From Mogibacterium diversum_A (GTDB lineage Bacteria; Bacillota; Clostridia; Peptostreptococcales; Anaerovoracaceae): 64,000 nt of DNA. Below are positions 50,236 to 58,002 of the stretch, one piece after another. The stretch covers positions 62,001-126,000 of the forward strand of contig NZ_CALIZG010000008.1 of assembly GCF_938028775.1 (NCBI RefSeq), written 5' to 3'. Under the pieces are notes generated by a model, which had not been told where the DNA came from, ran no database searches, and worked only from the letters and a program-made list of their open reading frames with translations. A program made the translations under genes and the position numbers. How positions within the stretch are numbered: the first letter of the stretch is position 1; each line of letters begins with the position of its first letter.

Positions 50236-50982
50236 CTACCACCTAGTTGGGAGTTTACGAAGGCTCTGTCTCCTCTCCTTATAATTCGGTTCAAATCGTC
50301 CTACAACATCCCAAAATGCTTTCGAATGATTCGCCTCAATAAAATGAGCTAACTCGTGCACCACTACGTATCTCAGATCCTCATATGATGCAGTCACAAG
50401 CAGAAGATTTAGAGTTATCTTGCCTAAATCAGGGCGGCAAGATCCCCATCTTGATTTCATAGGTCTGATAGTTGCATGTGGGAATGGGATCTGATAAACG
50501 AATCTAAATTCATCATACACATCATGCAAAGCACTCATAAATACATCGCTTGCCTGCCTTCTATACCACCGTTTCACTAACTCTATGCGAGCAGAAACAT
50601 TGGTTGGTTCTGGCATCTGGATAAAAAGGAAATCACCATCTATATAGAAATTAACTCTCGGCCCTTGCGATAACTTCACCTCGAGTGGTCTGCCTAAGAA
50701 ATAAGCTTTATCTCCGTCATCATACCTCGATCTGTCTGCCTTGGCAGCTCTAGTTCGCTTAAGTGCATTGATAATAAAATAGCCCTTGCTGATCATGAAT
50801 TTTTCAATCTCAGCTAAGGGCACTCTATGAGGTGCTGAGACGTATATCGAAGCATCAGGTCTGATTCGCAAGTTGATATTTCTCACATTCTTGCGTTCTA
50901 AGGTGTAGATTAAAGTTTCTCCATCTACATTTAGAGCGTGAACCTCACTACACTTCTTGCTTCTCAAATGTCGTCTCCTCAT
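50236..50982 (-). CDS. YgjP-like M48-type metallopeptidase (DUF45)
   Basis: A 248-aa cytoplasmic zinc protein with HELAHFIEANHSKAFW, that is HExxH followed after six residues by another His, the signature of the YgjP/WLM (DUF45) gluzincin-like family, plus MKSRWGSCRP upstream, also conserved. The substrate is not known in general. The start follows the nrdD stop by 12 bases with a weak AAGAGA site, so it depends on the nrdD transcript. Its presence between nrdD and nrdG is unusual. Confidence 0.88.
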   Translation of the reverse strand: MRRRHLRSKKCSEVHALNVDGETLIYTLERKNVRNINLRIRPDASIYVSAPHRVPLAEIEKFMISKGYFIINALKRTRAAKADRSRYDDGDKAYFLGRPLEVKLSQGPRVNFYIDGDFLFIQMPEPTNVSARIELVKRWYRRQASDVFMSALHDVYDEFRFVYQIPFPHATIRPMKSRWGSCRPDLGKITLNLLLVTASYEDLRYVVVHELAHFIEANHSKAFWDVVGRFEPNYKERRQSLRKLPTRW

Positions 50983-50994
50983 ATTAATTTTCTC

Positions 50995-53166
50995 TTATAG
51001 GTGTAGAACTCTATCCTTGATTTCCTGAGTTCTTCCCTGATTCCAGAACTGTGTTCCGATGTATCCGCAAGTCCTTCTCGCTACAGACATCTTGTCCTGA
51101 TTGCGATTTCCGCAGTTAGGGCACTCCCATACAAGCTTGCCTTCAGCATCTTCAACGATTTTAATCTCACCATTGTATCCGCACTCTTCACAGAAGTCGC
51201 TCTTCGTATTGAGTTCAGCATACATGATATTCTCATGAATATATTTCATAACCTCAAGTATAGCCGGGATGTTATTCTGCATGTTAGGAACTTCAACATA
51301 GCTAATAGCTCCACCTGGAGATAGCTTCTGGAAATCTGATTCAAACTTCAGCTTCTGGAATGCATCGATTTCCTCTTCAACATGAACATGATAGCTGTTA
51401 GTTATGTAGTTCTTGTCTGTAACGTGAGGGATTACCCCAAATCTTCTCTGTAGCGCCTTAGCGAACTTATAAGTTGTTGATTCCATCGGTGTACCATATA
51501 CGGAGTAGCTGATATTCTCAGCAGCCTTCCATTCAGCACACTTGTCGTTGAGTCTCTGCATAACCTTTAGTGCAAATTCTCTACCCTCATCAGTTGTATG
51601 GCTCTTGCCTACCATGCGGTAACACATCTCGCAAAGTCCAGCATATCCTAGAGAGATAGTCGAATATCCGTTATAAAGCAGTTTATCAATTGTCTCACCT
51701 TTCTTGAGTCTAGCAATCGCTCCGTACTGCCAAAGGATAGGTGCAACGTCTGAGGGTGTTCCGAGTAGTCTCTCGTGACGAAGTCTTAGTGCGCGGTGGC
51801 AAAGCTCAAGTCTCTCATCGAGAATTTCCCAGAACTTGTCCATGTTTCCATACGATGAGCAAGCTACGTCAACTAGATTGATTGTTACAACACCCTGGTT
51901 GAATCTTCCGTAGAACTTGTAGCTTCCATCAGCGTTCTTCTGTGACTCTTCAACTGTTAGGAATGATCTGCATCCCATGCAAGTGTACACGTTACCCTTC
52001 TTGAGCTCTCTCATAACCTTAGCCGAGATGTAGTCAGGAACGAGTCTCTTAGATGTGCACTCTGCAGCGATCTCTGTCAGGTGCCAGTAAGGGGCATCCT
52101 CTCTGATGTTGCAATCATCAAGAACGTAGATTAGCTTAGGGAATGCTGGTGTAATCCATACACCCTTCTCGTTCTTAACGCCCTGCATTCTCTGCTTAAG
52201 AACCTCTTCGATGCAGAGAGCTAGGTCATCTCTAGTTCTTCCCTCTGGAGCCTCCTCAAGGTGCATGAACATAGTTACGAATGGAGCCTGTCCGTTACAA
52301 GTCATCAGTGTGATGAGCTGGTACTGGATAGTCTGTATACCACTCTTAATCTCGTCTCTTAGTCTATCTTCAACAACCTTATTTAGCGCTTCCTGCGTTG
52401 TCTCGATACCTGCGTCCTTGAACTCCTTCTCAACCTTAGTTCTGATTTTCTGTCTGCTTACATCAACAAACGGAGCTAGATGCGCTAGTGAGAAAGACTG
52501 TCCGCCGTACTGATTAGAAGCAACCTGAGCGATAATCTGCGTTGTGATGTTACATGCTGTATAGAAGCTATGTGGCTTCTCAATAAGTGTCTCGCTGATT
52601 ACAGTTCCGTTCTGCAGCATATCCTCTAGGTCGATAAGGTCACAGTTATGCTCCTTCTGTGCGAAGTAGTCGGAATCGTGGAAATGGATGATTCCAGCAT
52701 CGTGGGCAGCAGAGATTTCCTCTGGAAGAAGGATTCTTCTAGTGAGGTCCTTACTTACCTCTCCAGCCATGTAGTCTCTCTGAGTGGAGTTGATAATAGG
52801 ATTCTTATTGGAGTTCTCCTGCTTAGCTTCCTCGTTGTTAAGCTCGATAAGCGAAAGAATCTTGTCGTCTGTTGTGTTGGATTGACGAACGAGGGATCTT
52901 GTATATCTGTATGTAATATATGCCTTTGCAACCTCATACGCTCCGTGCTGCATGATATGCTCTTCCACCATATCCTGAATTTCTTCTACTGCAGGTGAAC
53001 GACCAAGGTCTTCACAGGATAGAATTACGCTGTCAGTGATTCTTTTGATCTGAATAGGTGTAAGTCGAACTGCTTCTTCAACGGAATTATTTGCTTTGAT
53101 GATTGCATTTTCAATCTTGGCTTTGTCAAAAGTTACTTCTGAGCCATTTCTCTTGATAACATTCAT
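50995..53166 (-). CDS. nrdD: anaerobic ribonucleoside-triphosphate reductase
   Basis: The class III reductase makes dNTPs under anaerobic conditions. The 723-aa protein has an N-terminal ATP-cone (MNVIKRNGSEVTFDKAKIE, residues 1-90) for allosteric control, the ten-stranded barrel with active-site CTACNITTQ-type cysteines, two C-terminal CxxC pairs for zinc (CEEC, CPNC) and the glycyl-radical loop RRTCGYIG with G701. The upstream region has a strong promoter and NrdR-like boxes. It heads the nrdD-YgjP-nrdG-cls set. Confidence 0.97.
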   Translation of the reverse strand: MNVIKRNGSEVTFDKAKIENAIIKANNSVEEAVRLTPIQIKRITDSVILSCEDLGRSPAVEEIQDMVEEHIMQHGAYEVAKAYITYRYTRSLVRQSNTTDDKILSLIELNNEEAKQENSNKNPIINSTQRDYMAGEVSKDLTRRILLPEEISAAHDAGIIHFHDSDYFAQKEHNCDLIDLEDMLQNGTVISETLIEKPHSFYTACNITTQIIAQVASNQYGGQSFSLAHLAPFVDVSRQKIRTKVEKEFKDAGIETTQEALNKVVEDRLRDEIKSGIQTIQYQLITLMTCNGQAPFVTMFMHLEEAPEGRTRDDLALCIEEVLKQRMQGVKNEKGVWITPAFPKLIYVLDDCNIREDAPYWHLTEIAAECTSKRLVPDYISAKVMRELKKGNVYTCMGCRSFLTVEESQKNADGSYKFYGRFNQGVVTINLVDVACSSYGNMDKFWEILDERLELCHRALRLRHERLLGTPSDVAPILWQYGAIARLKKGETIDKLLYNGYSTISLGYAGLCEMCYRMVGKSHTTDEGREFALKVMQRLNDKCAEWKAAENISYSVYGTPMESTTYKFAKALQRRFGVIPHVTDKNYITNSYHVHVEEEIDAFQKLKFESDFQKLSPGGAISYVEVPNMQNNIPAILEVMKYIHENIMYAELNTKSDFCEECGYNGEIKIVEDAEGKLVWECPNCGNRNQDKMSVARRTCGYIGTQFWNQGRTQEIKDRVLHL

Positions 53167-53251
53167 TGTCTCTCCTTAACCGAATACCCGAACATATTGA
53201 TTTATGTGAGTTAATTCTCTTAAAATTAATTAATACACTTTTTAGCGACAA

Positions 53252-53307
53252 ACACAATATCTTGTTTGACGCCCTGTCATTATATCCCATATAGTGGGGT
53301 TAGTCAA
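53252..53307 (-). promoter_or_regulatory. nrdD promoter with NrdR-like boxes
   Basis: Minus-strand TTGACT (53302-53307) and TATAAT (53279-53284) with a 17-base spacer. ACACAATATCTTGTTT (53252-53267) matches the NrdR box consensus acaCwAtATaTwGtgt at 14 of 16 positions and lies just after the transcription start. A weaker 10/16 match (53284-53299, CCCATATAGTGG core) sits in the promoter spacer with its centre 32 bases away, the usual spacing of NrdR box pairs. Confidence 0.72.
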
Positions 53308-53439
53308 TCAGTTTTATGCCATATTATTTTATACAATTTTATGCCTGCAAGGTAGAAGTTTCAAGCCTTCTGTGCTAGTATTTACTAAAATACGAAAAAA
53401 AATTTATGCATATTTTTTGCACTTCATTTGCACATACGA

Positions 53440-53455
53440 GCACAAGATATTGTGC
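53440..53455. promoter_or_regulatory. NrdR-like box upstream of the alcohol dehydrogenase gene
   Basis: The core CAAGATATTG (53443-53452) is the exact reverse complement of the nrdD box core, and 13 bases (ACAAGATATTGTG) are shared. It matches 13 of 16 consensus positions and lies 24 bases before the start codon of the divergent alcohol dehydrogenase. No second box at the normal spacing is evident. Confidence 0.5.
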
Positions 53456-53478
53456 CATATATGGAGGTAATACATATT

Positions 53479-54666
53479 ATGAATAACTTCGATTGGTATG
53501 CACCTACGCACATTGTTTTTGGCAAAGGAACTGAATCCGAGGTGAGCTCTCTACTCAAATCATCAAAATGTAAACGTGTTCTCCTTCACTATGGAAGTGG
53601 TAGCGTGATTCGCACCGGTCTGCTCGGCAAAATCAAATCTTCGCTAGATAAAGCGGGGATAGATTACGTAGAACTTGGAGGCGTGGTCGCTAATCCAAGG
53701 CTGTCTCTCGTTTATGAAGGCATCGAACTTGCGAAATCTGAAGGTGTAGATTTCATACTCGCTGTTGGTGGTGGCAGCGTAATAGACTCTGCGAAGGCAA
53801 TCGCATACGGCGCAGTATCTGATTTCGATGTCTGGGATCTATATGATAGAAAGAGAACTCCAGAGTCCGCCCTTCCGGTAGGGGTTGTACTCACAATCGC
53901 TGCTGCAGGTAGCGAGATGAGCAATTCTTCTGTAATCACTAACGAAGACGGGGGCATCAAGCGTGGCTATAGCAACAATATGGTTAGACCTAAATTCGCT
54001 ATACTAAACCCAGAGCTGACGATGACTCTTCCAGACTACCAGACAGCATGCGGCTGCACAGATATCATGATGCATACGATGGAAAGATATTTTACGTCAG
54101 CAGAAAATATGGAATTGACCGACGGGATTGCCGAAGCACTGCTCCGTACAGTAATAAAAAATGCATTGATACTAGTAGAAGATCCGAAGAACTACGAAGC
54201 TCGTGCAGAAGTGATGTGGGCTGGAAGTTTGTCTCATAATGGTCTTACAGGATGCGGTAATGGTGGTGACGATTTCGCTACGCACCGAATTGAACATGAG
54301 ATTAGTGGCATGTTCGACGTAGCACATGGTGCGGGGCTAGCAGCAATCTGGGGAAGCTGGGCTAGATACGTTCTAAATGATTGTCCACCTAGATTCAAGA
54401 AATTTGCTACAAATGTATGGAATGTTGAGGATTCTGGTGATGACCGTGAAGTCGCACTCGAAGGCATAGCGAGAACCGAGGACTTCTTTAAAAGTATTGG
54501 TATGCCTATATCTCTGAAGGATTTTGGATTTGAGCTAACAGATGAAGTTATAGATGAGCTTGCTGAGAAATGCGAGAAAGCTGTTGGCGGCAAAGTAGGT
54601 GCTGCAAAGGTTCTGTACAGAAACGACTTCAAAGAAATCTACAGAATGGCTTATGATACCAAGTAG
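53479..54666 (+). CDS. iron-containing alcohol dehydrogenase, BdhA/YqhD-like
   Basis: A 395-aa group III alcohol dehydrogenase, probably NADPH-linked, reducing aldehydes such as butyraldehyde. The nucleotide-binding motif is AVGGGSVIDSAKAI; metal ligands are Asp and His in CTDIMMHTMERYF, His in THRIEHEISG and His in DVAHGAGLA, the same pattern as the Clostridium butanol dehydrogenases and YqhD. The ATG at 53479 has GGAGG 11 bases upstream; earlier in-frame starts overlap that site or the NrdR-like box. It stands alone, divergent from nrdD, and ends at a strong terminator. Confidence 0.92.
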   Translation: MNNFDWYAPTHIVFGKGTESEVSSLLKSSKCKRVLLHYGSGSVIRTGLLGKIKSSLDKAGIDYVELGGVVANPRLSLVYEGIELAKSEGVDFILAVGGGSVIDSAKAIAYGAVSDFDVWDLYDRKRTPESALPVGVVLTIAAAGSEMSNSSVITNEDGGIKRGYSNNMVRPKFAILNPELTMTLPDYQTACGCTDIMMHTMERYFTSAENMELTDGIAEALLRTVIKNALILVEDPKNYEARAEVMWAGSLSHNGLTGCGNGGDDFATHRIEHEISGMFDVAHGAGLAAIWGSWARYVLNDCPPRFKKFATNVWNVEDSGDDREVALEGIARTEDFFKSIGMPISLKDFGFELTDEVIDELAEKCEKAVGGKVGAAKVLYRNDFKEIYRMAYDTK

Positions 54667-54691
54667 GGAACTAACAGAAAAAGATGCGCAA

Positions 54692-54717
54692 AAATGCGCC
54701 CCGTATGGGGCGCATTT
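54692..54717 (+). terminator. terminator of the alcohol dehydrogenase gene
   Basis: AAATGCGCCCC (54692-54702) and GGGGCGCATTT (54707-54717), 11-bp perfect stem with a 4-base loop. Confidence 0.9.
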
Positions 54718-54798
54718 ATATTGCTTTATGATTCTGCGGTCTCTACCATCCGTCCTCTCACGTTAAATCGCCGCACTCACGTTCAGATGCAGGGCCTT

Positions 54799-55206
54799 TT
54801 ACATGAAGTCTCTTATAATTGCGAAGATTAATAGCGCAGAGCAGTAAACTCCGATCAGGATTTTGTTCCACAGTGGCATGCGCTTTTCTGCATAGCTCAA
54901 ATACACATTATACACTATCTCAAACAGTATAAATGGGATAGTTGTGAAGATGAACGGATTGGCATAGAAAGCGTCGATAAACCTGAACCTCAGTATACTT
55001 ACGCACATCGTTGTCATACCACAGCAAGGACACCTATAACCGGTTATTGATCTAAAGATGCAAGGGATGTACAAGTGCGTCATCCTTAGCCAAATATAAT
55101 ACACGAATCCTAAAACCACAAATGGAGCAGTTTTTCTTATTAAATATTGCAGAAAATTGCACCCCTGATCATCATCCAATGGTTTCATATTTAGCCCTGA
55201 CTTCAT
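54799..55206 (-). CDS. DUF2752 membrane protein
   Basis: A small membrane protein, 129-135 aa, with three hydrophobic segments. The DUF2752 hallmark RCPCCGMTTM (CPxCGMT) follows the first segment, with LRFRFIDAFYANPFIF after it. The function of the family is unknown; paired cysteines may bind metal or form a disulfide. The ATG at 55206 has a weak site; an ATG at 55188 after CAGGG is an alternative. It follows the NlpC/P60 gene by 15 bases, so both are probably cotranscribed. Confidence 0.85.
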   Translation of the reverse strand: MKSGLNMKPLDDDQGCNFLQYLIRKTAPFVVLGFVYYIWLRMTHLYIPCIFRSITGYRCPCCGMTTMCVSILRFRFIDAFYANPFIFTTIPFILFEIVYNVYLSYAEKRMPLWNKILIGVYCSALLIFAIIRDFM

Positions 55207-55221
55207 GCACTTGGTAAAATT

Positions 55222-55869
55222 CTAGTTAATTATCCTCTTAACTGCCAATATACTCTTGCCGCTATAGGTAGTCTTAGTACCTGGCTTATAGAGATCAATC
55301 TCACAAATATCATGTGCTGGATCCATAGCGTGTACAACGCGGCCATTTCCCGCATACATTGCAACGTGAAGTCTCCTAGTACCTCTGCCAAAGAAAATTA
55401 TATCCCCTGGCTTCATATCATCTACTGACACAAGTGTACCACCGCAATTATCATAGAGCGTATTAACCGAACCCATCTTCCAGTTGTAACCATACTCCTT
55501 ATATACCAGTGTTATGAATGAAGCACAATCACATCCGTTAGTGAGGCTCTTTCCACCGAGCACATACGGCTTACCGATAAACTGCCTTGCAAATGAAATT
55601 ACACTCGCCCGCTTTTCCTCTGACACCTTGATATTCCTCTCAGTCTCAGCATTAGTGATTGTCGCCTTCATCCCAGTCGATTCGCTTGATTTATTATCAG
55701 AGCTAATTGTCTTGAGAGTGGCCAGGTTTAGATACGTAGTCACAACACGTCGGTCATTTATAGCATCTGCTTTAACGACAATAGTCGATACCATCACTAC
55801 CATGAGTAGCAATTCAGTAACGACTATCACCTTAATATTCTTAAAAGCTGTTCTTAGCTTTGATACCAT
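55222..55869 (-). CDS. NlpC/P60 family cell-wall peptidase
   Basis: A 215-aa protein with a signal or anchor segment (residues 13-33, VIVVTELLLMVVMVSTIVV), a low-complexity linker and a C-terminal NlpC/P60 domain (~90-213). The catalytic cysteine is C115 in NGCDCASFITLVYKEYG, the His is H168 in LHVAMYAGNGRVVHA, and H180 is the third polar residue. Such enzymes cut gamma-D-Glu-diamino acid or related bonds in peptidoglycan. There are no SH3 repeats. It is followed closely by the DUF2752 gene. Confidence 0.9.
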   Translation of the reverse strand: MVSKLRTAFKNIKVIVVTELLLMVVMVSTIVVKADAINDRRVVTTYLNLATLKTISSDNKSSESTGMKATITNAETERNIKVSEEKRASVISFARQFIGKPYVLGGKSLTNGCDCASFITLVYKEYGYNWKMGSVNTLYDNCGGTLVSVDDMKPGDIIFFGRGTRRLHVAMYAGNGRVVHAMDPAHDICEIDLYKPGTKTTYSGKSILAVKRIIN

Positions 55870-55964
55870 ACGTGCTTTTCCAATCCTTCTGTTCTAAATA
55901 ATATAGTGGATACTATATTATCATAAAATGTACGGTATGGCATGTGTAGTTTTTATATAAATTC

Positions 55965-57746
55965 TTACTGGAACTTCTCCTTGTAGTGTTCCATGATTTC
56001 GTCCATCACCTGAACGCATTCAAGAGTTCCTACATATTCACCATTCGCGTCTCGAACAGCCCTGTAGCTCACGAGGACATCGCTTCCGCCTTTATTCATC
56101 CATACCTCTACCTTGTCTTGCGCACCTGATTTGAACGAAGATATGATGCTGCGAACCATAGGTTCAATCGTTGGTGGGTGGCAAGTATACACCTCTCTAT
56201 CGAGCGAACTGATAGGCCTCTTGAAGAGCTTCTTCTCACCGTTATCATTGTAGTATCTGTTCATGTCTACATGGTCAACGAACGTCAATTCGAGCGGAAT
56301 AGTGTTGAGCATAGCCTCCAGCTGGTATGGAGTCATATGACCTAGTGCAAAGATAACTTCGTCATTTCCAGCAGCTCCGTTCTTACCTTCTTTTGCGGCT
56401 CTATGCGTATAATCTTCCTTCGATGCCTTCTCCCACTCTGCTGGCTCTTCCTTAAGCAGGCAGAAATCGTACTCCTTGAGGTCACGACCAACTTCCTCCC
56501 ACTCCTCATCCTTGAAGAACTGTACGCAGATTGGAAAGAGGATATTGGCCTCTTTGAAGAGCATTTCATCTGCTCTCTTAACAACTGCCTTGGATCTCTC
56601 AAGCCACTCTTCGTCAGGTAGTGTTCCGTCAGTTACACGTCTTAGTTCATCTCTGATTTCATCATCGACTGTCCACATTACATCAGATGGGCCTGTTACA
56701 TCGTATCTGCTCTTAAGTATCGTGTAGATTATGTCGCCTTTCTTTGCATAGTGAATAGAGACATCACGAAGTTTATTTAGTTCATCTGTAATTACAGAAC
56801 GGTCCGCACCTTCCTCAAATAGCTTGTTAATTACTGCAATCTGTTCAGCAATTCCCTCGTTCTCGAGAGTCAGCACATTTAACGGATGTCCAGGTTCAGC
56901 GATAAGCGTCTGAGCCTTAATTTCCGCCGCTTTTCGATCATTTGCGCCATTCATTCTTCTCTGAGCAGCTTCTTTTGATGCTGCAACGGCTTTCTCAGCA
57001 TTCATAATCTTTTCCTGCTTAGTTGAACCGTGGAATAGTGCAGAATGCACATCACAAAGCTTCTGAACCTCTTGGTAAGGCACTCCACTTTTTATCAGAT
57101 GCTGCTCCGCATTAGCAATCTCAAGAGCATCGACTTCTTTGAAGTTCTGGACGAACTCTTTTCTTACCGTTTCAAGATCTTCGCCCTTAGTAAGTCTCTC
57201 TATGTAGCTGCGAAGCAGAACCTCTCTCTCACTAGCATTCTTAGGCTTGTTAGTTTCCTCGGATGCAGGTACTTCTTCACGCTTCGCATCACTACCTGAT
57301 GTAAAAGATGGTAGCTTGCTTGGATCGATTCTTCCATCAGCATCTAGAAAGTTCTTGACGAAATCAGGTACTTTATCTACATCCACAGTTCCGTCTTCTC
57401 TGATGTAAGCCTTTGCAAAATCAGGAATATTAAGCCTGCTGATATCGAATGCTGGCTTTGAAGATTCTTCTTTAACCTCAGGGGTTTTAGCTGCTTCCTT
57501 CTTCTTTAGCTCAGGAACATTTATAACCTCAAATCCCTTTTCTTCAAACAGAGATACAATTGAATCCAGGTCTATTCCCTTAATCTGTGAGCCCTTTGGA
57601 ATTGTCATCACCCTTCCCATAGTATTAAGAGCAACCGGATTCGAGATGTCCTTGAATCCAAGCTCAATCATGATATCTATCACCTCTGGGTATTCTGTAG
57701 CCAGATCGTGTACATTTTTCTTCATATCTAATACTTTTTCAGCCAT
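55965..57746 (-). CDS. DUF1858-DUF438-PAS protein, hemerythrin-like
   Basis: A 593-aa cytoplasmic protein. Residues 1-70 form a DUF1858-type domain (NVHDLATEYPEVIDIMIELGF), followed by an acidic linker with two short repeated pieces (IPDFAKAYIREDGTVDVDK and KVPDFVKNFLDADGRID), a DUF438 domain with a DUF438/hemerythrin-like helical bundle (~190-450), and a C-terminal PAS-like domain. DUF438 proteins are linked to hemerythrin-like iron sites and probably sense or handle gaseous ligands such as NO or O2; this is an inference. ATG 57746 has AAGGAGG 8 bases upstream. A Crp/Fnr-type dyad is placed at -41 of its promoter. Confidence 0.85.
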   Translation of the reverse strand: MAEKVLDMKKNVHDLATEYPEVIDIMIELGFKDISNPVALNTMGRVMTIPKGSQIKGIDLDSIVSLFEEKGFEVINVPELKKKEAAKTPEVKEESSKPAFDISRLNIPDFAKAYIREDGTVDVDKVPDFVKNFLDADGRIDPSKLPSFTSGSDAKREEVPASEETNKPKNASEREVLLRSYIERLTKGEDLETVRKEFVQNFKEVDALEIANAEQHLIKSGVPYQEVQKLCDVHSALFHGSTKQEKIMNAEKAVAASKEAAQRRMNGANDRKAAEIKAQTLIAEPGHPLNVLTLENEGIAEQIAVINKLFEEGADRSVITDELNKLRDVSIHYAKKGDIIYTILKSRYDVTGPSDVMWTVDDEIRDELRRVTDGTLPDEEWLERSKAVVKRADEMLFKEANILFPICVQFFKDEEWEEVGRDLKEYDFCLLKEEPAEWEKASKEDYTHRAAKEGKNGAAGNDEVIFALGHMTPYQLEAMLNTIPLELTFVDHVDMNRYYNDNGEKKLFKRPISSLDREVYTCHPPTIEPMVRSIISSFKSGAQDKVEVWMNKGGSDVLVSYRAVRDANGEYVGTLECVQVMDEIMEHYKEKFQ

Positions 57747-57842
57747 GTCTATTTCCTCCTTTAAATTAATCTTATCTTTTTTCATAATCCGCCGATGTTG
57801 CGGCCGTCATACTGTGTTTAATTTACTTTTTATTGTATATAC

Positions 57843-57883
57843 ATTATACATTAAATGCATCTAATCTCCGTAACAGATGTTAC
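57843..57883 (-). promoter_or_regulatory. DUF438 gene promoter with HcpR-like site
   Basis: Minus-strand TATAAT (57843-57848) has no recognisable -35. Instead GTAAC-N4-GTTAC (57870-57883) is centred about 41 bases before the expected start site, the class II position for Crp/Fnr activators. GTAACnnnnGTTAC is, as I recall, the motif assigned to the nitrosative-stress regulator HcpR in clostridia. No hcpR or hcp gene is in the window. Confidence 0.62.
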
Positions 57884-57941
57884 AATTTATTGTTATTTAG
57901 AAAAAAATTCTTGATAACAGCAAAAAAAGACGCTTTCCAAC

Positions 57942-57973
57942 CGTTATCTGAAGTTCATTCACTTCAGATAACG
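57942..57973 (-). terminator. terminator-like hairpin after the MetA-LysC fusion gene
   Basis: CGTTATCTGAAGT (57942-57954) pairs perfectly with ACTTCAGATAACG (57961-57973), 13 bp, loop 6. A T7 run occurs only ten bases further on the minus strand. Confidence 0.72.
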
Positions 57974-58002
57974 ATTTAGTTAAGCATCTAATTTTCTTCG
58001 CA

